The notes below the pieces were generated by a model. It was not told the DNA's origin. It saw only the letters and a list, made by a program, of their open reading frames with translations, and did not search any database. A stretch of DNA of 34,076 bases. Source: Thiotrichales bacterium. Its GTDB lineage: Bacteria > Pseudomonadota > Gammaproteobacteria > SZUA-229. The translations under genes were made by a program, and so were the position numbers. Within the stretch, counting starts at the first letter, position 1. Every line of letters begins with the position of its first letter. Shown piece after piece: positions 1 to 7,577 of the stretch. Location of the stretch: the NCBI GenBank assembly GCA_020341835.1, contig CP070838.1:2477465-2511540 (forward strand), written 5' to 3'.

Positions 1-1010
1 ACCAGAGTCGCCAGCGGTATGGCGAAAAACACGCCCCATACACCCCACAGGCCGCCGAATACCAGCACCGAAACGATGATGGCAACCGGGTGCATATTGA
101 CCACCTCCGAAAACAGCAACGGCACCAGTACATTGGCATCCAGCGCCTGTACAATCAGATAGGCGATCATCACGTAGAGGAAATTATCGCTGGGGCCCCA
201 CTGGAACCAGGCGATCAATGCCACCGGTATCGTGACCACGATCGCGCCGACATAGGGAATGATCACTGACAGACCAATGAATATACTCAGCGTTGCCGCA
301 TAATTCAGCCCCATCAGACCAAGCGGTATATAGACAGCGATACCGATGATCAGAATCTCCAGCAGCTTGCCGCGAATATAGTTACCCATCTTGATATCAA
401 CGTCTTTCCAGACCTTGTAGGCAAGACCATGTTCCTTGGGCAGAAAACGCGTGAACCAGGTCACGATCTGATCCTTGTCCTTGAGCATGAAAAACACCAG
501 CAGTGGTATTACGATCAGGTACACCATCATCGTAAACAGGTTGCCCGCCGATGCGAGCGAGTAGGATACGGCTTTCTGACCGAATGCAACCAGCTCGTTA
601 TTTATCGTGGTAATGACTTCGTTGACCTGCACATCAGAAATCAGCGGGTATTTGTCCGGCAAGGCCATTATCTTCTGCTGAAGCTTGTCCAGGATATAGG
701 GAAAGTCGCGTACAAACGAGGTTATCTGGCGGGTCACCAGTGGCACCAGGCCAAGCAGCACGATCAACAACGTGGTGATAAACACAAACACGGTGAAAAT
801 AACCGACAGGATCCGGGGTACGCCGAGATTGGTGATCCGCCTGACAATCCCCTCGAGCGCATAGGCTATCACCAGACTGGCCAGTACCGGAGCCAGGATA
901 TCGCCCCAGTACAGCACGACGACCGAGCCCAGCACGATCATCAAAACAAGGATGACGGCCTGTGGATTCGAAAAATTTCGCTGGTACCAGGCCTTCAGGT
1001 ATTCGATCAT
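1..1010 (-). CDS. AI-2E family transporter (PerM/UPF0118), C-terminus outside window
   Basis: Integral inner-membrane protein of the AI-2E/PerM family, whose members export small molecules or act as ion antiporters; the substrate here is unknown. Reading the minus strand from ATG at 1010 gives 336 uninterrupted residues that run off the window edge. It begins MIEYLKAWYQRNF, then has two closely spaced hydrophobic segments (about residues 18-50 and 65-90), a hydrophilic stretch (about 95-150), and further hydrophobic segments from about 155. Family features seen include the LPLLVFFMLKDK segment, the PYVGAIVV segment and the QALDANVLVPLLFSE region near the end. The start codon directly follows the TGA of the upstream gene (TGAATG), so translation is probably coupled to the small gene at 1011-1358 and to the LysR gene. 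Only the last part of the protein is missing. The family is confident, the substrate is not. Confidence 0.9.
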   Translation of the reverse strand, partial: MIEYLKAWYQRNFSNPQAVILVLMIVLGSVVVLYWGDILAPVLASLVIAYALEGIVRRITNLGVPRILSVIFTVFVFITTLLIVLLGLVPLVTRQITSFVRDFPYILDKLQQKIMALPDKYPLISDVQVNEVITTINNELVAFGQKAVSYSLASAGNLFTMMVYLIVIPLLVFFMLKDKDQIVTWFTRFLPKEHGLAYKVWKDVDIKMGNYIRGKLLEILIIGIAVYIPLGLMGLNYAATLSIFIGLSVIIPYVGAIVVTIPVALIAWFQWGPSDNFLYVMIAYLIVQALDANVLVPLLFSEVVNMHPVAIIVSVLVFGGLWGVWGVFFAIPLATL

Positions 1011-1358
1011 TCAGTCAATATCCCGGAGTAATTTTCTGTACGTTTCCTCGAACAACGCTTCGATTTCATTGATCACTTCTTCTGCATCACGCCCCTTGAC
1101 CATATGGTCGGTCATCAGGTTCGAAGCGACCGCAAACACTTCCATACTGTCTATCATAGGATATGCCTGCTTCAGGCGCTTGATTGCGCCAACGACAGTT
1201 TCGTTCTCGGCTTTCGGAATATCGACCGGGTCAGCCAACGGCTGCGGCTCAACCCCGAACTTCGACTGCAGAAATTCCGCATAATCGAACAGGCTTTGCT
1301 GCCCTTCCTTGTTCAGTGCATTGAACAGATCAGCCAGGGCTTTAGCGTCACGTTTCAT
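1011..1358 (-). CDS. Conserved small hypothetical protein (115 aa)
   Basis: I do not recognise a named domain. The open frame extends upstream to 1397, but the start at 1358 is preferred: a GAGG Shine-Dalgarno lies 7 nt upstream of ATG, and the protein then starts MKRDAKALADLFNAL, free of overlap with the LysR gene (stop at 1382). The 115 residues are mostly predicted helix, acidic, with no signal peptide, membrane segment or cysteines. The N-terminal part (LADLFNALNKEGQQSLFDYAEFL) resembles the short helical region of small antitoxin-like DUF2281 proteins, but this is only a resemblance. It sits between a LysR regulator (23 nt upstream) and the AI-2E family transporter (start abutting its stop), so a three-gene operon is likely. 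Confidence 0.75.
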   Translation of the reverse strand: MKRDAKALADLFNALNKEGQQSLFDYAEFLQSKFGVEPQPLADPVDIPKAENETVVGAIKRLKQAYPMIDSMEVFAVASNLMTDHMVKGRDAEEVINEIEALFEETYRKLLRDID

Positions 1359-1381
1359 TGAACAACCTCGATTATGAGCAG

Positions 1382-2275
1382 CTACTCTTCTTTGCAAAAT
1401 TCCTGGGAAAAAGACAGCAACTGATCGGCTGCCCTTGATTTGAATTTATAACGCTGACGTACAAATGAAAAAGGTCTTTCCAGCGAGGGCTTCAACTCTA
1501 CTGCCGTGAGCGTACCCAGCTTGAGTTCCTTGATGATGGTTGAACGTGACACAATGGAGATGCCCATGCCCGCCTCAACAGCACCCTTGATGGCTTCCGG
1601 GCTGCTCAGCTCAAAACAGATGTTCAAGCCATCACCGTTACCGTATTTTTCGACGTAGCTGGTGATCACTTCCTGGGTACCCGAGCCATGTTCGCGGCAG
1701 ATAAACGGATATGAGATAAAGTCGTCCACCCGTAGTTTATTCTGGCTCGCCAGCACATGATCATTGGGCATGATCACGACCAGGTGATCCACTTTGCATT
1801 CCTCGACCACCAGGTTCTTGTTGTTGACCGAACCCTCGACGATGCCAAGGTCGATATCGTTGTTTTCGACCATGGAAACAATATCTTCGGTGTTGGACTC
1901 GCGTAAATTGATCATGACTTCGGGATACTTGGCTTTGAACTCGCCGATCAGCAGCGGCAGCATGTATTCCGCGATAGTGGTACTGGCGCCTAGTGTTACT
2001 GATCCGCTGACATCACCTGTCATTTCAGTGATACTTCGCGTCATGTCCTCGTAAAGTTTCAGTATCCGGTCAGAATAGGAATAAACCTGCTTGCCGACGT
2101 CCGTCAATGTCACCTTGTTATGGGTACGGTCGAACAAACGGGTGTTGAACTGTTCTTCCAGCTGGCGGATCTGGAAGGTCACGGCCGGCTGCGTCATATG
2201 CAGCTCCTCAGCCGCCTTGGTGAAATTCAGCAACCGGGCCACGGTATGGAAAATTTTAAGTCGCCTGTCCGCCAT
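1382..2275 (-). CDS. LysR-family transcriptional regulator (CysL/YeiE-like)
   Basis: DNA-binding transcriptional regulator, 297 aa, the usual LysR length. The N-terminal winged helix-turn-helix spans about residues 1-60 (TKAAEELHMTQPAVTFQIRQ is the typical recognition region, followed by LFDRTHNKVTLTDVG). The periplasmic-binding-protein-like effector domain runs from about residue 90 to the end (GASTTIAEYMLP; later GMGISIVSRS). The sequence most resembles the CysL/YeiE/CbbR branch, which responds to sulfur or carbon metabolites, but the effector cannot be read from sequence. ATG at 2275 has no strong Shine-Dalgarno. It is the first gene of a probable operon with the small protein and transporter downstream, and is divergent from the DUF4124 gene starting at 2358, so the 82-nt gap probably holds both promoters and an autoregulatory site. 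Confidence 0.9.
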   Translation of the reverse strand: MADRRLKIFHTVARLLNFTKAAEELHMTQPAVTFQIRQLEEQFNTRLFDRTHNKVTLTDVGKQVYSYSDRILKLYEDMTRSITEMTGDVSGSVTLGASTTIAEYMLPLLIGEFKAKYPEVMINLRESNTEDIVSMVENNDIDLGIVEGSVNNKNLVVEECKVDHLVVIMPNDHVLASQNKLRVDDFISYPFICREHGSGTQEVITSYVEKYGNGDGLNICFELSSPEAIKGAVEAGMGISIVSRSTIIKELKLGTLTAVELKPSLERPFSFVRQRYKFKSRAADQLLSFSQEFCKEE

Positions 2276-2357
2276 AACTAAACAATTCTGAAATGCTTTA
2301 TTTTTCGCCTGAAAATACTATGGTAACACTCATACAGGAAAAAAGGAGCGATGTTGC

Positions 2358-2879
2358 ATGTCAGCCTACAATAATAAATCCTCAACGGGCTCAGCACGCG
2401 GCCGATCCGCGGTCAGTGTATTCAAAAGGCTGATTTTCGCCATGTTTGGTATGGTTATCGCCCTGAGCACCAGTACAAGCTTCGCCGGTAAAATCTACAA
2501 GTGGACGGATGCTGAAGGCAATGTCCATTACGGCAGCGAAAAACCGGCCGATGCCGAAGCAGAGAAAATGAAAGTTGATACCGGCAAGACCGGCGTCGAC
2601 AGAGGTGCGAAAGCGCTCGATGACCTCAAACAGGAAGTCGATGACGAGGCCGAGCGGATCAAGGAAGAAGGCATTCCTGCACAACCACCGGTGCCGTCAC
2701 TGCCAATGAAGGAAGTCAAACGCCGCTGCGAGGCTGCGAAAAAGGATCTGGCAACGATCCAGTCCCGTGGTCAGCTCAGGGAGCGCGACGAGCAGGGTAA
2801 CACGCGTTATGTCAGCGAAGAAGAAAAACAGCGGCGCATCAAGGCTGCGCAAAAGCAGGTCCGGGAATACTGTAACTAA
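2358..2879 (+). CDS. DUF4124 domain-containing exported protein
   Basis: Secreted or periplasmic protein of unknown function, 173 aa. A long basic N-region (about residues 1-25) precedes a hydrophobic stretch (LIFAMFGMVIALSTSTSFA, ending near residue 43), read as a signal peptide. The mature part opens with the DUF4124 signature KIYKWTDAEGNVHYGSEKP, a short beta motif common in gammaproteobacterial envelope proteins. The rest is charged and helical (residues about 70-173), ends in a Lys/Arg-rich segment, and has two cysteines (in KRRCEAAKK and at the C-terminus, YCN). The start is supported by AGGAG 9 nt upstream. An ATG 7 nt earlier is in another frame. No partner gene is evident; the next plus-strand gene is 425 nt away across a repeat region. 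Confidence 0.85.
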   Translation: MSAYNNKSSTGSARGRSAVSVFKRLIFAMFGMVIALSTSTSFAGKIYKWTDAEGNVHYGSEKPADAEAEKMKVDTGKTGVDRGAKALDDLKQEVDDEAERIKEEGIPAQPPVPSLPMKEVKRRCEAAKKDLATIQSRGQLRERDEQGNTRYVSEEEKQRRIKAAQKQVREYCN

Positions 2880-3304
2880 AACCAACTTCGGCGACCGACA
2901 GGGGTATTAGTTGATTTGCCACAGAGACACAGAGATCACGGGGTTTTTTTGTCCACAGATGAACGCAGATAAACACGGATGTTTTTATGCTGTGGCTCCT
3001 GCGGATGATGACGTCCAGTATCGCTAACGTAGAAAAAATCATAGTCCGCGAAAAACGCAAACAACGCGAAAGCATTTGAACCTTTTACATTGTTTGTAAT
3101 TTTTGGCGTTCTTGGCGTTTTTCGCGGACAAATTACATATTTTATCCGTGTTTATCTGCGTTCATCTGTGGACTAAAAAGCGCTGTGTCCTGAGAATTCC
3201 TGCGAGAGCAAAAAACCAAAGCACTCCGCGTATCCAAATCCCACTGGATATTGCACGGCCACTCGGTTTAAATTCCTGCTGTCACAATCCGGAGGAATCA
3301 CGCC
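2880..3304. other. Intergenic region carrying nested inverted repeats
   Basis: This 425-nt stretch has no convincing gene. Short open frames here translate the dispersed repeat itself (for example a segment ending ICVHLW, typical of spurious proteins called from this repeat). The repeat arms are listed separately. The last about 20 nt contain the Shine-Dalgarno GGAGG of the tautomerase gene. Confidence 0.7.
2951..3173. repeat. Nested inverted repeat, outer arms 30 bp perfect
   Basis: Outer arms 2951-2980 and 3144-3173 are perfect reverse complements over 30 bp (the left arm begins GTCCACAGATGAACGC). Inside them, 3044-3058 and 3115-3129 form a second perfect 15-bp inverted pair (GTCCGCGAAAAACGC). 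The intervening DNA is AT-rich and non-coding. Sequences of this 'cacagatgaacgcagat' kind are found as dispersed repeats in many bacterial genomes. I see no transposase, so this may be a non-autonomous element or a recombination scar. Confidence 0.85.
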
Positions 3305-3643
3305 ATGCCCGTGCTGCAGATAACAACCAACAGAACTGTCGATAATACAGATCAACTTGCCGAACAGGCATCGAGCCTGACAGCAGAGATGCTCGGCAAG
3401 CCTGAAAGTTATGTCATGGTCAGTATCAACGATGATGCAAACCTGATCTTCGCCGGCACGAAGGATCCCTGTGCACACCTGATACTGAAAAGCCTGGGCC
3501 TGCCCGAATCCGAAACGCGCGCCTACTCGGAAAAACTCTGCGGCTTCATCGAGCAGCAGCTCGGCGTTCCACCTTCACGCACCTACATCGAATTCATCAG
3601 TCCTGAAAGACACATGTTTGGCTGGGATAAGCGGACGTTCTAA
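3305..3643 (+). CDS. Tautomerase-superfamily protein, MIF-like
   Basis: Small cytosolic protein of the macrophage migration inhibitory factor branch of the tautomerase superfamily, 112 aa (vertebrate MIF is about 115). Pro2, which becomes the N-terminal catalytic proline after Met removal, is present (MPVLQI). Other MIF-like landmarks are GKPESYVMV (the lysine that binds substrate in MIF), PCAHLILKSLG, YSEKLCGFIEQ, PSRTYIEF and the terminal GWDKRTF, aligning with the GWNNSTF end of MIF. The family tautomerises phenylpyruvate or dopachrome analogues in vitro; the physiological substrate in bacteria is usually unknown. The start is fixed by GGAGG about 9 nt upstream. It stands alone between two repeat-rich gaps, so no operon partner suggests a pathway. 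Confidence 0.9.
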   Translation: MPVLQITTNRTVDNTDQLAEQASSLTAEMLGKPESYVMVSINDDANLIFAGTKDPCAHLILKSLGLPESETRAYSEKLCGFIEQQLGVPPSRTYIEFISPERHMFGWDKRTF

Positions 3644-3653
3644 GATTTTTTTC

Positions 3654-3823
3654 ACCGCAGAGGCGCGGAGACGCAGAGGTTTTTAAAGATTCATTGTATT
3701 TCCCTGGATGCATTTAACCGCGGCGTTAGCCGTGAATACCTTGTGTAATCTCGAGAGCTATTCGCGGCTGAAGCCGCCCCTACAACTCATTCAAGAATCT
3801 CTGCGTCTCCGCGCCTCTGCGGT
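3654..3823. repeat. 25-bp inverted repeat enclosing a REP-like unit
   Basis: Arms 3654-3678 and 3799-3823 are perfect reverse complements over 25 bp (left arm begins ACCGCAGAGGCGCGGAG). This 'gcagaggcgcagagacgcagag' motif is a common dispersed repeat. Between the arms lies a separate REP-like palindrome at 3717-3785. The nesting suggests one repeat inserted into another, or a composite mobile unit. Confidence 0.85.
3717..3785. repeat. REP-like palindromic unit, degenerate left half
   Basis: The right half reads TTCGCGGCTGAAGCCGCCCC followed by TACAA (3761-3785), the same core as at 10898, 11064 and 28083. The left half (GCGGCGTTAGCCGTGAA near 3719-3735) is a decayed inverted copy. Together they form a head-to-head pair like a BIME. 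Confidence 0.7.
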
Positions 3824-3930
3824 TAATTCAATAATTAATCCTGGCGTGCATCCTGCCTGGACGGACTGTACTCTGCATCAGCACCCTCGTAAAATGGCGC
3901 CCAATTTATCCAGATGCCCACAGGGATCCC

Positions 3931-5643
3931 ATGTACCTTTCAAAATTTCCGCTGAACACGCTTAAAGAAACGCCCGCCGATGCCGAGATCATCAGCCATC
4001 GTCTGATGCTGCGCGCCGGCCTGATCCGCCGACTGGCTTCCGGCCTGTATACCTGGCTGCCGCTGGGACTACGCGTGCTGCAGAAAGTTGAAAACATCAT
4101 CCGCAGCGAGATGAACAATAGTGGCGCCATCGAAGTGCTGATGCCGTCGATTCAACCGGCTGAACTCTGGCAGGAATCGGGCCGCTGGGAACAGTATGGA
4201 CCCGAGCTGTTACGCCTGCACGACCGCCATGAGCGCGATTTCTGCTACGGGCCGACCCACGAGGAAATCATCACCGACCTGGCACGCAGGGAACTGACCA
4301 GTTACAAACAGTTACCGGTGAACTATTACCAGATACAGACCAAGTTCCGCGATGAAGTGCGTCCGCGCTTTGGCGTAATGCGTGCCCGTGAATTTATCAT
4401 GAAGGACGCCTATTCCTTCCATCTTGGACATGAGTCCTTGCAGGAAACCTATGATGTCATGTACCAGACTTACTCCAGTATCTTCAGTCGCCTGGGTCTG
4501 GAGTTCAGGGCGGTGATGGCAGACAGCGGCGCCATCGGCGGCAGCAGCTCGCACGAGTTCCACGTGCTGGCCGAGTCAGGGGAAGATGCCATTGCCTTCT
4601 CCAGCGACAGCGACTACGCAGCCAACATCGAAAAAGCGGAAGCGCTGGTATCGGACGAACCGAGGCCGGCAGCGGCTGCCAAAATGCAGACCGTTGATAC
4701 ACCGGATCAACACAGCATCGAGGACGTCTCCGCTTTTCTCAACACCGAACCGGCACAATGCCTCAAGACGCTGCTGGTCGACGGCGCCGAAGAAGGCAGC
4801 GTGGTTGCGCTGGTATTGCGCGGTGACCATGTACTGAACGAGATCAAGGCATCGCATCTCGATAACGTGGCAGCGCCACTGAGTTTTGCCAGCGACGAAC
4901 AGATCAAGCAGGTTGCCGGCTGCTCGGCGGGTTCACTGGGTCCGGTGGGCCTGGCTATCCCGGTGATCGCCGATCACGCCGCGCTGCAGGCAGCCGACTT
5001 TGTCTGTGGCGCCAATATCGACGGCAAGCACCTGACCGGCGTCAACTGGGAGCGCGACTGTCCGCTGCCGCAGGTCGCCGACCTGCGCAACGTCGTCGAT
5101 GGCGACCCCAGCCCGGATGGTAAAGGCACGCTTTCGATCGTGCGCGGTATCGAAGTCGGCCATATCTTCCAGCTCGGCAACAAGTACTCGGCCGCGATGG
5201 ACGCCAGCGTGCTCGACGAAAACGGCAAGAGCGTGGTCATGACCATGGGCTGTTACGGCATTGGCGTGACCCGCATCGTTGCAGCAGCGATTGAGCAGAA
5301 TCACGATGACAATGGCATTATCTGGCCGGACAATATTGCACCCTTCAGCGTCGCCATTGCACCGATCAATTTTCAGAATACTGACAGCGTGCGCGAAACC
5401 GCGATGCAGATTCATGACGAGCTCAGCGCTGCCGGCATCGAAGTTCTGCTGTACGACCAGAAAGCACGCCTCGGCGCCATGCTGGCCGACCTCGACCTGA
5501 TCGGCATTCCCCATCGAATTGTCGTTGGTGAACGCGGCCTTGCCGATGGCAATGTGGAATACAAGGCGCGTGCTGCCGAGAAAGGCAAGGACGTGCCTGC
5601 TGGCGATATCGTCTCGCTGTTGAAGGACACCATTCTGAACTGA
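3931..5643 (+). CDS. proS: Prolyl-tRNA synthetase (bacterial type, with editing domain)
   Basis: Charges tRNA-Pro with proline in the cytosol; class II aminoacyl-tRNA synthetase, 570 aa, matching the 570-aa bacterial ProS. Motif 1 region: [19 protein letters not shown] (about residues 37-55). Motif 2: [20 protein letters not shown] (about 137-156). Motif 3: [17 protein letters not shown] (about 437-453). An insertion between motifs 2 and 3 (about 225-405), containing CLKTLLVDG and [15 protein letters not shown], is the INS editing domain that clears Ala-tRNA-Pro. The C-terminal anticodon-binding domain follows ([10 protein letters not shown], then [15 protein letters not shown]). An AGGGA Shine-Dalgarno lies just upstream of ATG. 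The next gene starts 19 nt after the stop, so it may share the transcript. Confidence 0.97.
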   Translation: MYLSKFPLNTLKETPADAEIISHRLMLRAGLIRRLASGLYTWLPLGLRVLQKVENIIRSEMNNSGAIEVLMPSIQPAELWQESGRWEQYGPELLRLHDRHERDFCYGPTHEEIITDLARRELTSYKQLPVNYYQIQTKFRDEVRPRFGVMRAREFIMKDAYSFHLGHESLQETYDVMYQTYSSIFSRLGLEFRAVMADSGAIGGSSSHEFHVLAESGEDAIAFSSDSDYAANIEKAEALVSDEPRPAAAAKMQTVDTPDQHSIEDVSAFLNTEPAQCLKTLLVDGAEEGSVVALVLRGDHVLNEIKASHLDNVAAPLSFASDEQIKQVAGCSAGSLGPVGLAIPVIADHAALQAADFVCGANIDGKHLTGVNWERDCPLPQVADLRNVVDGDPSPDGKGTLSIVRGIEVGHIFQLGNKYSAAMDASVLDENGKSVVMTMGCYGIGVTRIVAAAIEQNHDDNGIIWPDNIAPFSVAIAPINFQNTDSVRETAMQIHDELSAAGIEVLLYDQKARLGAMLADLDLIGIPHRIVVGERGLADGNVEYKARAAEKGKDVPAGDIVSLLKDTILN

Positions 5644-5662
5644 GCAAACTATACTCAGGGGC

Positions 5663-6247
5663 ATGGATTTACGCTTCCTGATCATCGCCCCGCTGTTCGT
5701 GCTGCTGGCCGGCTTCGCTGCAGCAAATCCTGCCGTGCAGCCAGCAACCGATCCCGAGCTGCGCAGACTGCTGACCGAAGCCATCGAATCATCCGAAAGT
5801 TTCAACGACCGCTTTGATGCCGAAGTCTGGCTGTTCGACATGTCCAGCCGCATGCAACGCTACGTACCCGACAAGGGGTTCAGACTCGAACTGCTGAAGA
5901 ACATTCATCGCGAAGCCTCGCGCGTCGACCTGCCACCCGAACTGGTAATCGCGGTCATCGAAATCGAAAGCAGCTTTGACACCTTTGCGATATCAAAATC
6001 CGGCGCCCAGGGCCTGATGCAGGTCATGCCTTTCTGGCTGGATGAGATCGGTCACCCCGAAGACAACCTGGTCGATATGAATACCAACCTGCGCATGGGC
6101 TGCACCATCCTGAAATATTATATGGACATGGAGAAAAACAATTTGCGTGGCGCCCTGGCTCGATATAATGGCAGTTATGGTGATATCAAACATACCTACA
6201 GTAACAAGGTACTGGATGCCCTGAGAATTCGCTGGCACCAGAGGTAA
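5663..6247 (+). CDS. Lytic transglycosylase, SLT domain, exported
   Basis: Cleaves the glycan strand of peptidoglycan in the periplasm, forming 1,6-anhydroMurNAc ends. A signal peptide occupies residues 1 to about 21 (FLIIAPLFVLLAGFAAA). The SLT (lysozyme-like) domain spans about 85-180: the catalytic glutamate is Glu102 in the VIEIESSFD motif, followed by SGAQGLMQVMPFW (113-125) and ALARYNGSYGD (164-174). At 194 aa it is a minimal single-domain enzyme, close to MltE/EmtA-like SLT proteins in architecture. It starts 19 nt after proS and its stop is 1 nt before the Crp/Fnr gene, so the three genes may be co-transcribed, with no obvious functional link. Confidence 0.93.
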   Translation: MDLRFLIIAPLFVLLAGFAAANPAVQPATDPELRRLLTEAIESSESFNDRFDAEVWLFDMSSRMQRYVPDKGFRLELLKNIHREASRVDLPPELVIAVIEIESSFDTFAISKSGAQGLMQVMPFWLDEIGHPEDNLVDMNTNLRMGCTILKYYMDMEKNNLRGALARYNGSYGDIKHTYSNKVLDALRIRWHQR

Positions 6248-6248
6248 T

Positions 6249-6908
6249 ATGACGCAAAACTGGCAGCAGACATTTCCGCATCTGAGCGAGCTCAATGATG
6301 CGGTCATCGACCAATTGATGGAGAACGCCGCGACCATCAACCTCCCCGCCAGCACCACCGCATTTCACCAGGGCGACGCCTGCAGTCACTACCTGCTGAT
6401 ACTCAAAGGCAGTATCAAGGTAATGACGCGCGCGGAAAATGGTCGCGAGATCGTGCTCTACCGGCTCGGCGACGGCGACTCCTGCGTATTGACGACCTCC
6501 TGCCTGTTCGGCAATTCGCGCTATCCCGCCGAAGGCATTTCCGAAACCGACGTGACCGCACTGGCGATTCCTGCAAAACCGTTTAACGAGGCCATCAAGC
6601 AGTCCCAGCCTTTCCGGGAATTCGTGTTCAACTCGTTTTCATCCCATCTGGGCAGCCTGATTGCACTGGTCGAGGAAGTCGCGTTCGGCAAACTCGACAT
6701 ACGCCTGGCAAAACTGCTGCTGCAGGCATGCACTGAAAATGCTGCCCTCGAAACCACCCACCAGCAGCTGGCAACCGAACTCGGCAGCGCGCGCGAAGTC
6801 ATCAGCCGCCTGCTGAAGGATTTTGAATCCAGGGGCTGGGTCAAACTGTCCCGCGGCAGTATAAACATACTGGACAAACCATCGCTGGAGAACATCGCAG
6901 CTCTGTGA
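6249..6908 (+). CDS. Crp/Fnr-family transcriptional regulator
   Basis: Transcription factor of 219 aa. The N-terminal cyclic-nucleotide-binding-like beta-roll spans about residues 15-130 (FHQGDACSHYLLILKGSIKV; YRLGDGDSCVLTTSCLFG). The C-terminal winged helix spans about 145-215 (HQQLATELGSAREVISRLLK is the helix-turn-helix). It lacks the N-terminal cysteine cluster of FNR, so direct Fe-S oxygen sensing is not supported. The roll has cysteines only in GDAC, SC and TSC. AGAGG lies just before the ATG, which is 1 nt after the stop of the transglycosylase gene. Its targets are unknown; the two small membrane proteins immediately downstream are natural candidates, which is inference from position only. 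Confidence 0.92.
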   Translation: MTQNWQQTFPHLSELNDAVIDQLMENAATINLPASTTAFHQGDACSHYLLILKGSIKVMTRAENGREIVLYRLGDGDSCVLTTSCLFGNSRYPAEGISETDVTALAIPAKPFNEAIKQSQPFREFVFNSFSSHLGSLIALVEEVAFGKLDIRLAKLLLQACTENAALETTHQQLATELGSAREVISRLLKDFESRGWVKLSRGSINILDKPSLENIAAL

Positions 6909-6980
6909 CCCAGTCACCAACATTAAATTTCAATCAGCGTAAAATAGTAGTGTTACCAAGCATTTAAAGAGGATTTAGAA

Positions 6981-7169
6981 ATGAAGCAGAATGTCGGCGG
7001 CATCGATAGAGCACTGCGCGCCATCGTAGGCATCGTGTTGATCAGCCTGGTATTCATCGGCCCGCAGACGGTGTGGGGCTGGATTGGAATAATCCCGCTG
7101 GGTACTGCCATTATCGGCTGGTGCCCACCGTATTCACTGCTGGGTATCAGCACCTGCAAGACACAATAA
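6981..7169 (+). CDS. YgaP-type small membrane protein (DUF2892), copy 1
   Basis: Membrane protein of 62 aa with two hydrophobic segments (about residues 12-30 and 34-52) and the DUF2892 signature: NVGGIDRALRAIVG at the N-terminus, GWIGIIPLGTAIIGWCPPYS in the second segment, and the LLGIST end. The CPP motif and the terminal cysteine are typical of the family, which occurs alone or as the membrane tail of YgaP-like rhodanese proteins. Function is not established; a role next to thiol or sulfur chemistry is a guess from the fused forms. The Shine-Dalgarno AGAGGA lies 9 nt before ATG. The gene is followed by its own terminator (7194-7219) and then a paralogue. Confidence 0.9.
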   Translation: MKQNVGGIDRALRAIVGIVLISLVFIGPQTVWGWIGIIPLGTAIIGWCPPYSLLGISTCKTQ

Positions 7170-7193
7170 CAACCTGACACCAGCACGCTCGAC

Positions 7194-7219
7194 AAAAGCC
7201 CGGTCCTGCCGGGCTTTTT
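7194..7219 (+). terminator. Rho-independent terminator after DUF2892 copy 1
   Basis: The stem AGCCCGG (7197-7203) pairs with CCGGGCT (7209-7215) around a 5-nt loop and runs into TTTTT. It lies 25 nt after the stop of the first small membrane protein gene. Confidence 0.88.
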
Positions 7220-7336
7220 CACGTTATACAGTCAACCAGTTAATAAATTTTTCGGCTAGGTGACAATGTCACTGAGAATTATTCGCAGCCTGCGTACACT
7301 ATTTTCTGTAAACAACTTATCTGAGAGGAAATTGCA

Positions 7337-7528
7337 ATGAAACATAATGTAGGCAGCATCGACAGAATCCTGCGTGTCATCATCGGCCTGGGCCTGATCA
7401 GCATGGTGTTCGTTGGACCGCAGTCCGTATGGGGCTGGATTGGCATCGTACCTTTGGCAACAGGCCTGATAGGCTGGTGCCCGCCGTACGCGCTGCTGGG
7501 TATCAGTACCTGTGGTTTGAAAAACTAA
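7337..7528 (+). CDS. YgaP-type small membrane protein (DUF2892), copy 2
   Basis: Paralogue of the gene at 6981-7169: 63 aa, same layout, with most residues identical or similar (NVGSIDRILRVIIG, then GWIGIVPLATGLIGWCPPYA, then LLGISTC). Two membrane segments and the CPP motif are conserved. A GAGAGGA Shine-Dalgarno precedes ATG. The intervening terminator at 7194-7219 and the 167-nt gap mean each copy probably has its own promoter and can be controlled separately. The pair looks like a tandem duplication. Confidence 0.9.
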   Translation: MKHNVGSIDRILRVIIGLGLISMVFVGPQSVWGWIGIVPLATGLIGWCPPYALLGISTCGLKN

Positions 7529-7550
7529 CCCGATACCGCATTGACATGAA

Positions 7551-7577
7551 AAAGAGCCCGCTAGCGGGCTTTTTTTT
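7551..7577. terminator. Terminator between convergent genes
   Basis: AGCCCGC (7555-7561) pairs with GCGGGCT (7564-7570) around TA, followed by a run of seven T. On the other strand the flanking A-run becomes short, so it is strongest for the plus-strand gene. The DUF1223 gene on the minus strand ends inside the T-tract (stop 7576-7578). Confidence 0.88.

Larger units (their letters stand above)
3644..3930. other. Intergenic region upstream of proS, filled by repeats
   Basis: No gene is supported here. The stretch holds a 25-bp inverted repeat pair with a REP-like unit between its arms. The last 80 nt before proS (about 3840-3930) are unique sequence where its promoter would be expected; no confident -35/-10 pair was identified. 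Confidence 0.6.

Noticed and set aside
429-1031. Plus-strand 200-aa open frame
   Set aside because: It lies antisense to the AI-2E family transporter, has a histidine/glutamine-rich composition without any recognisable domain, and lacks a ribosome site. It is a shadow.
2880-3304. CRISPR array
   Set aside because: The repeats are two inverted pairs, not direct repeats with regular spacers.
3103-3345. Small protein with an ICVHLW motif
   Set aside because: It is a translation of the dispersed inverted repeat, a well-known source of spurious gene calls.
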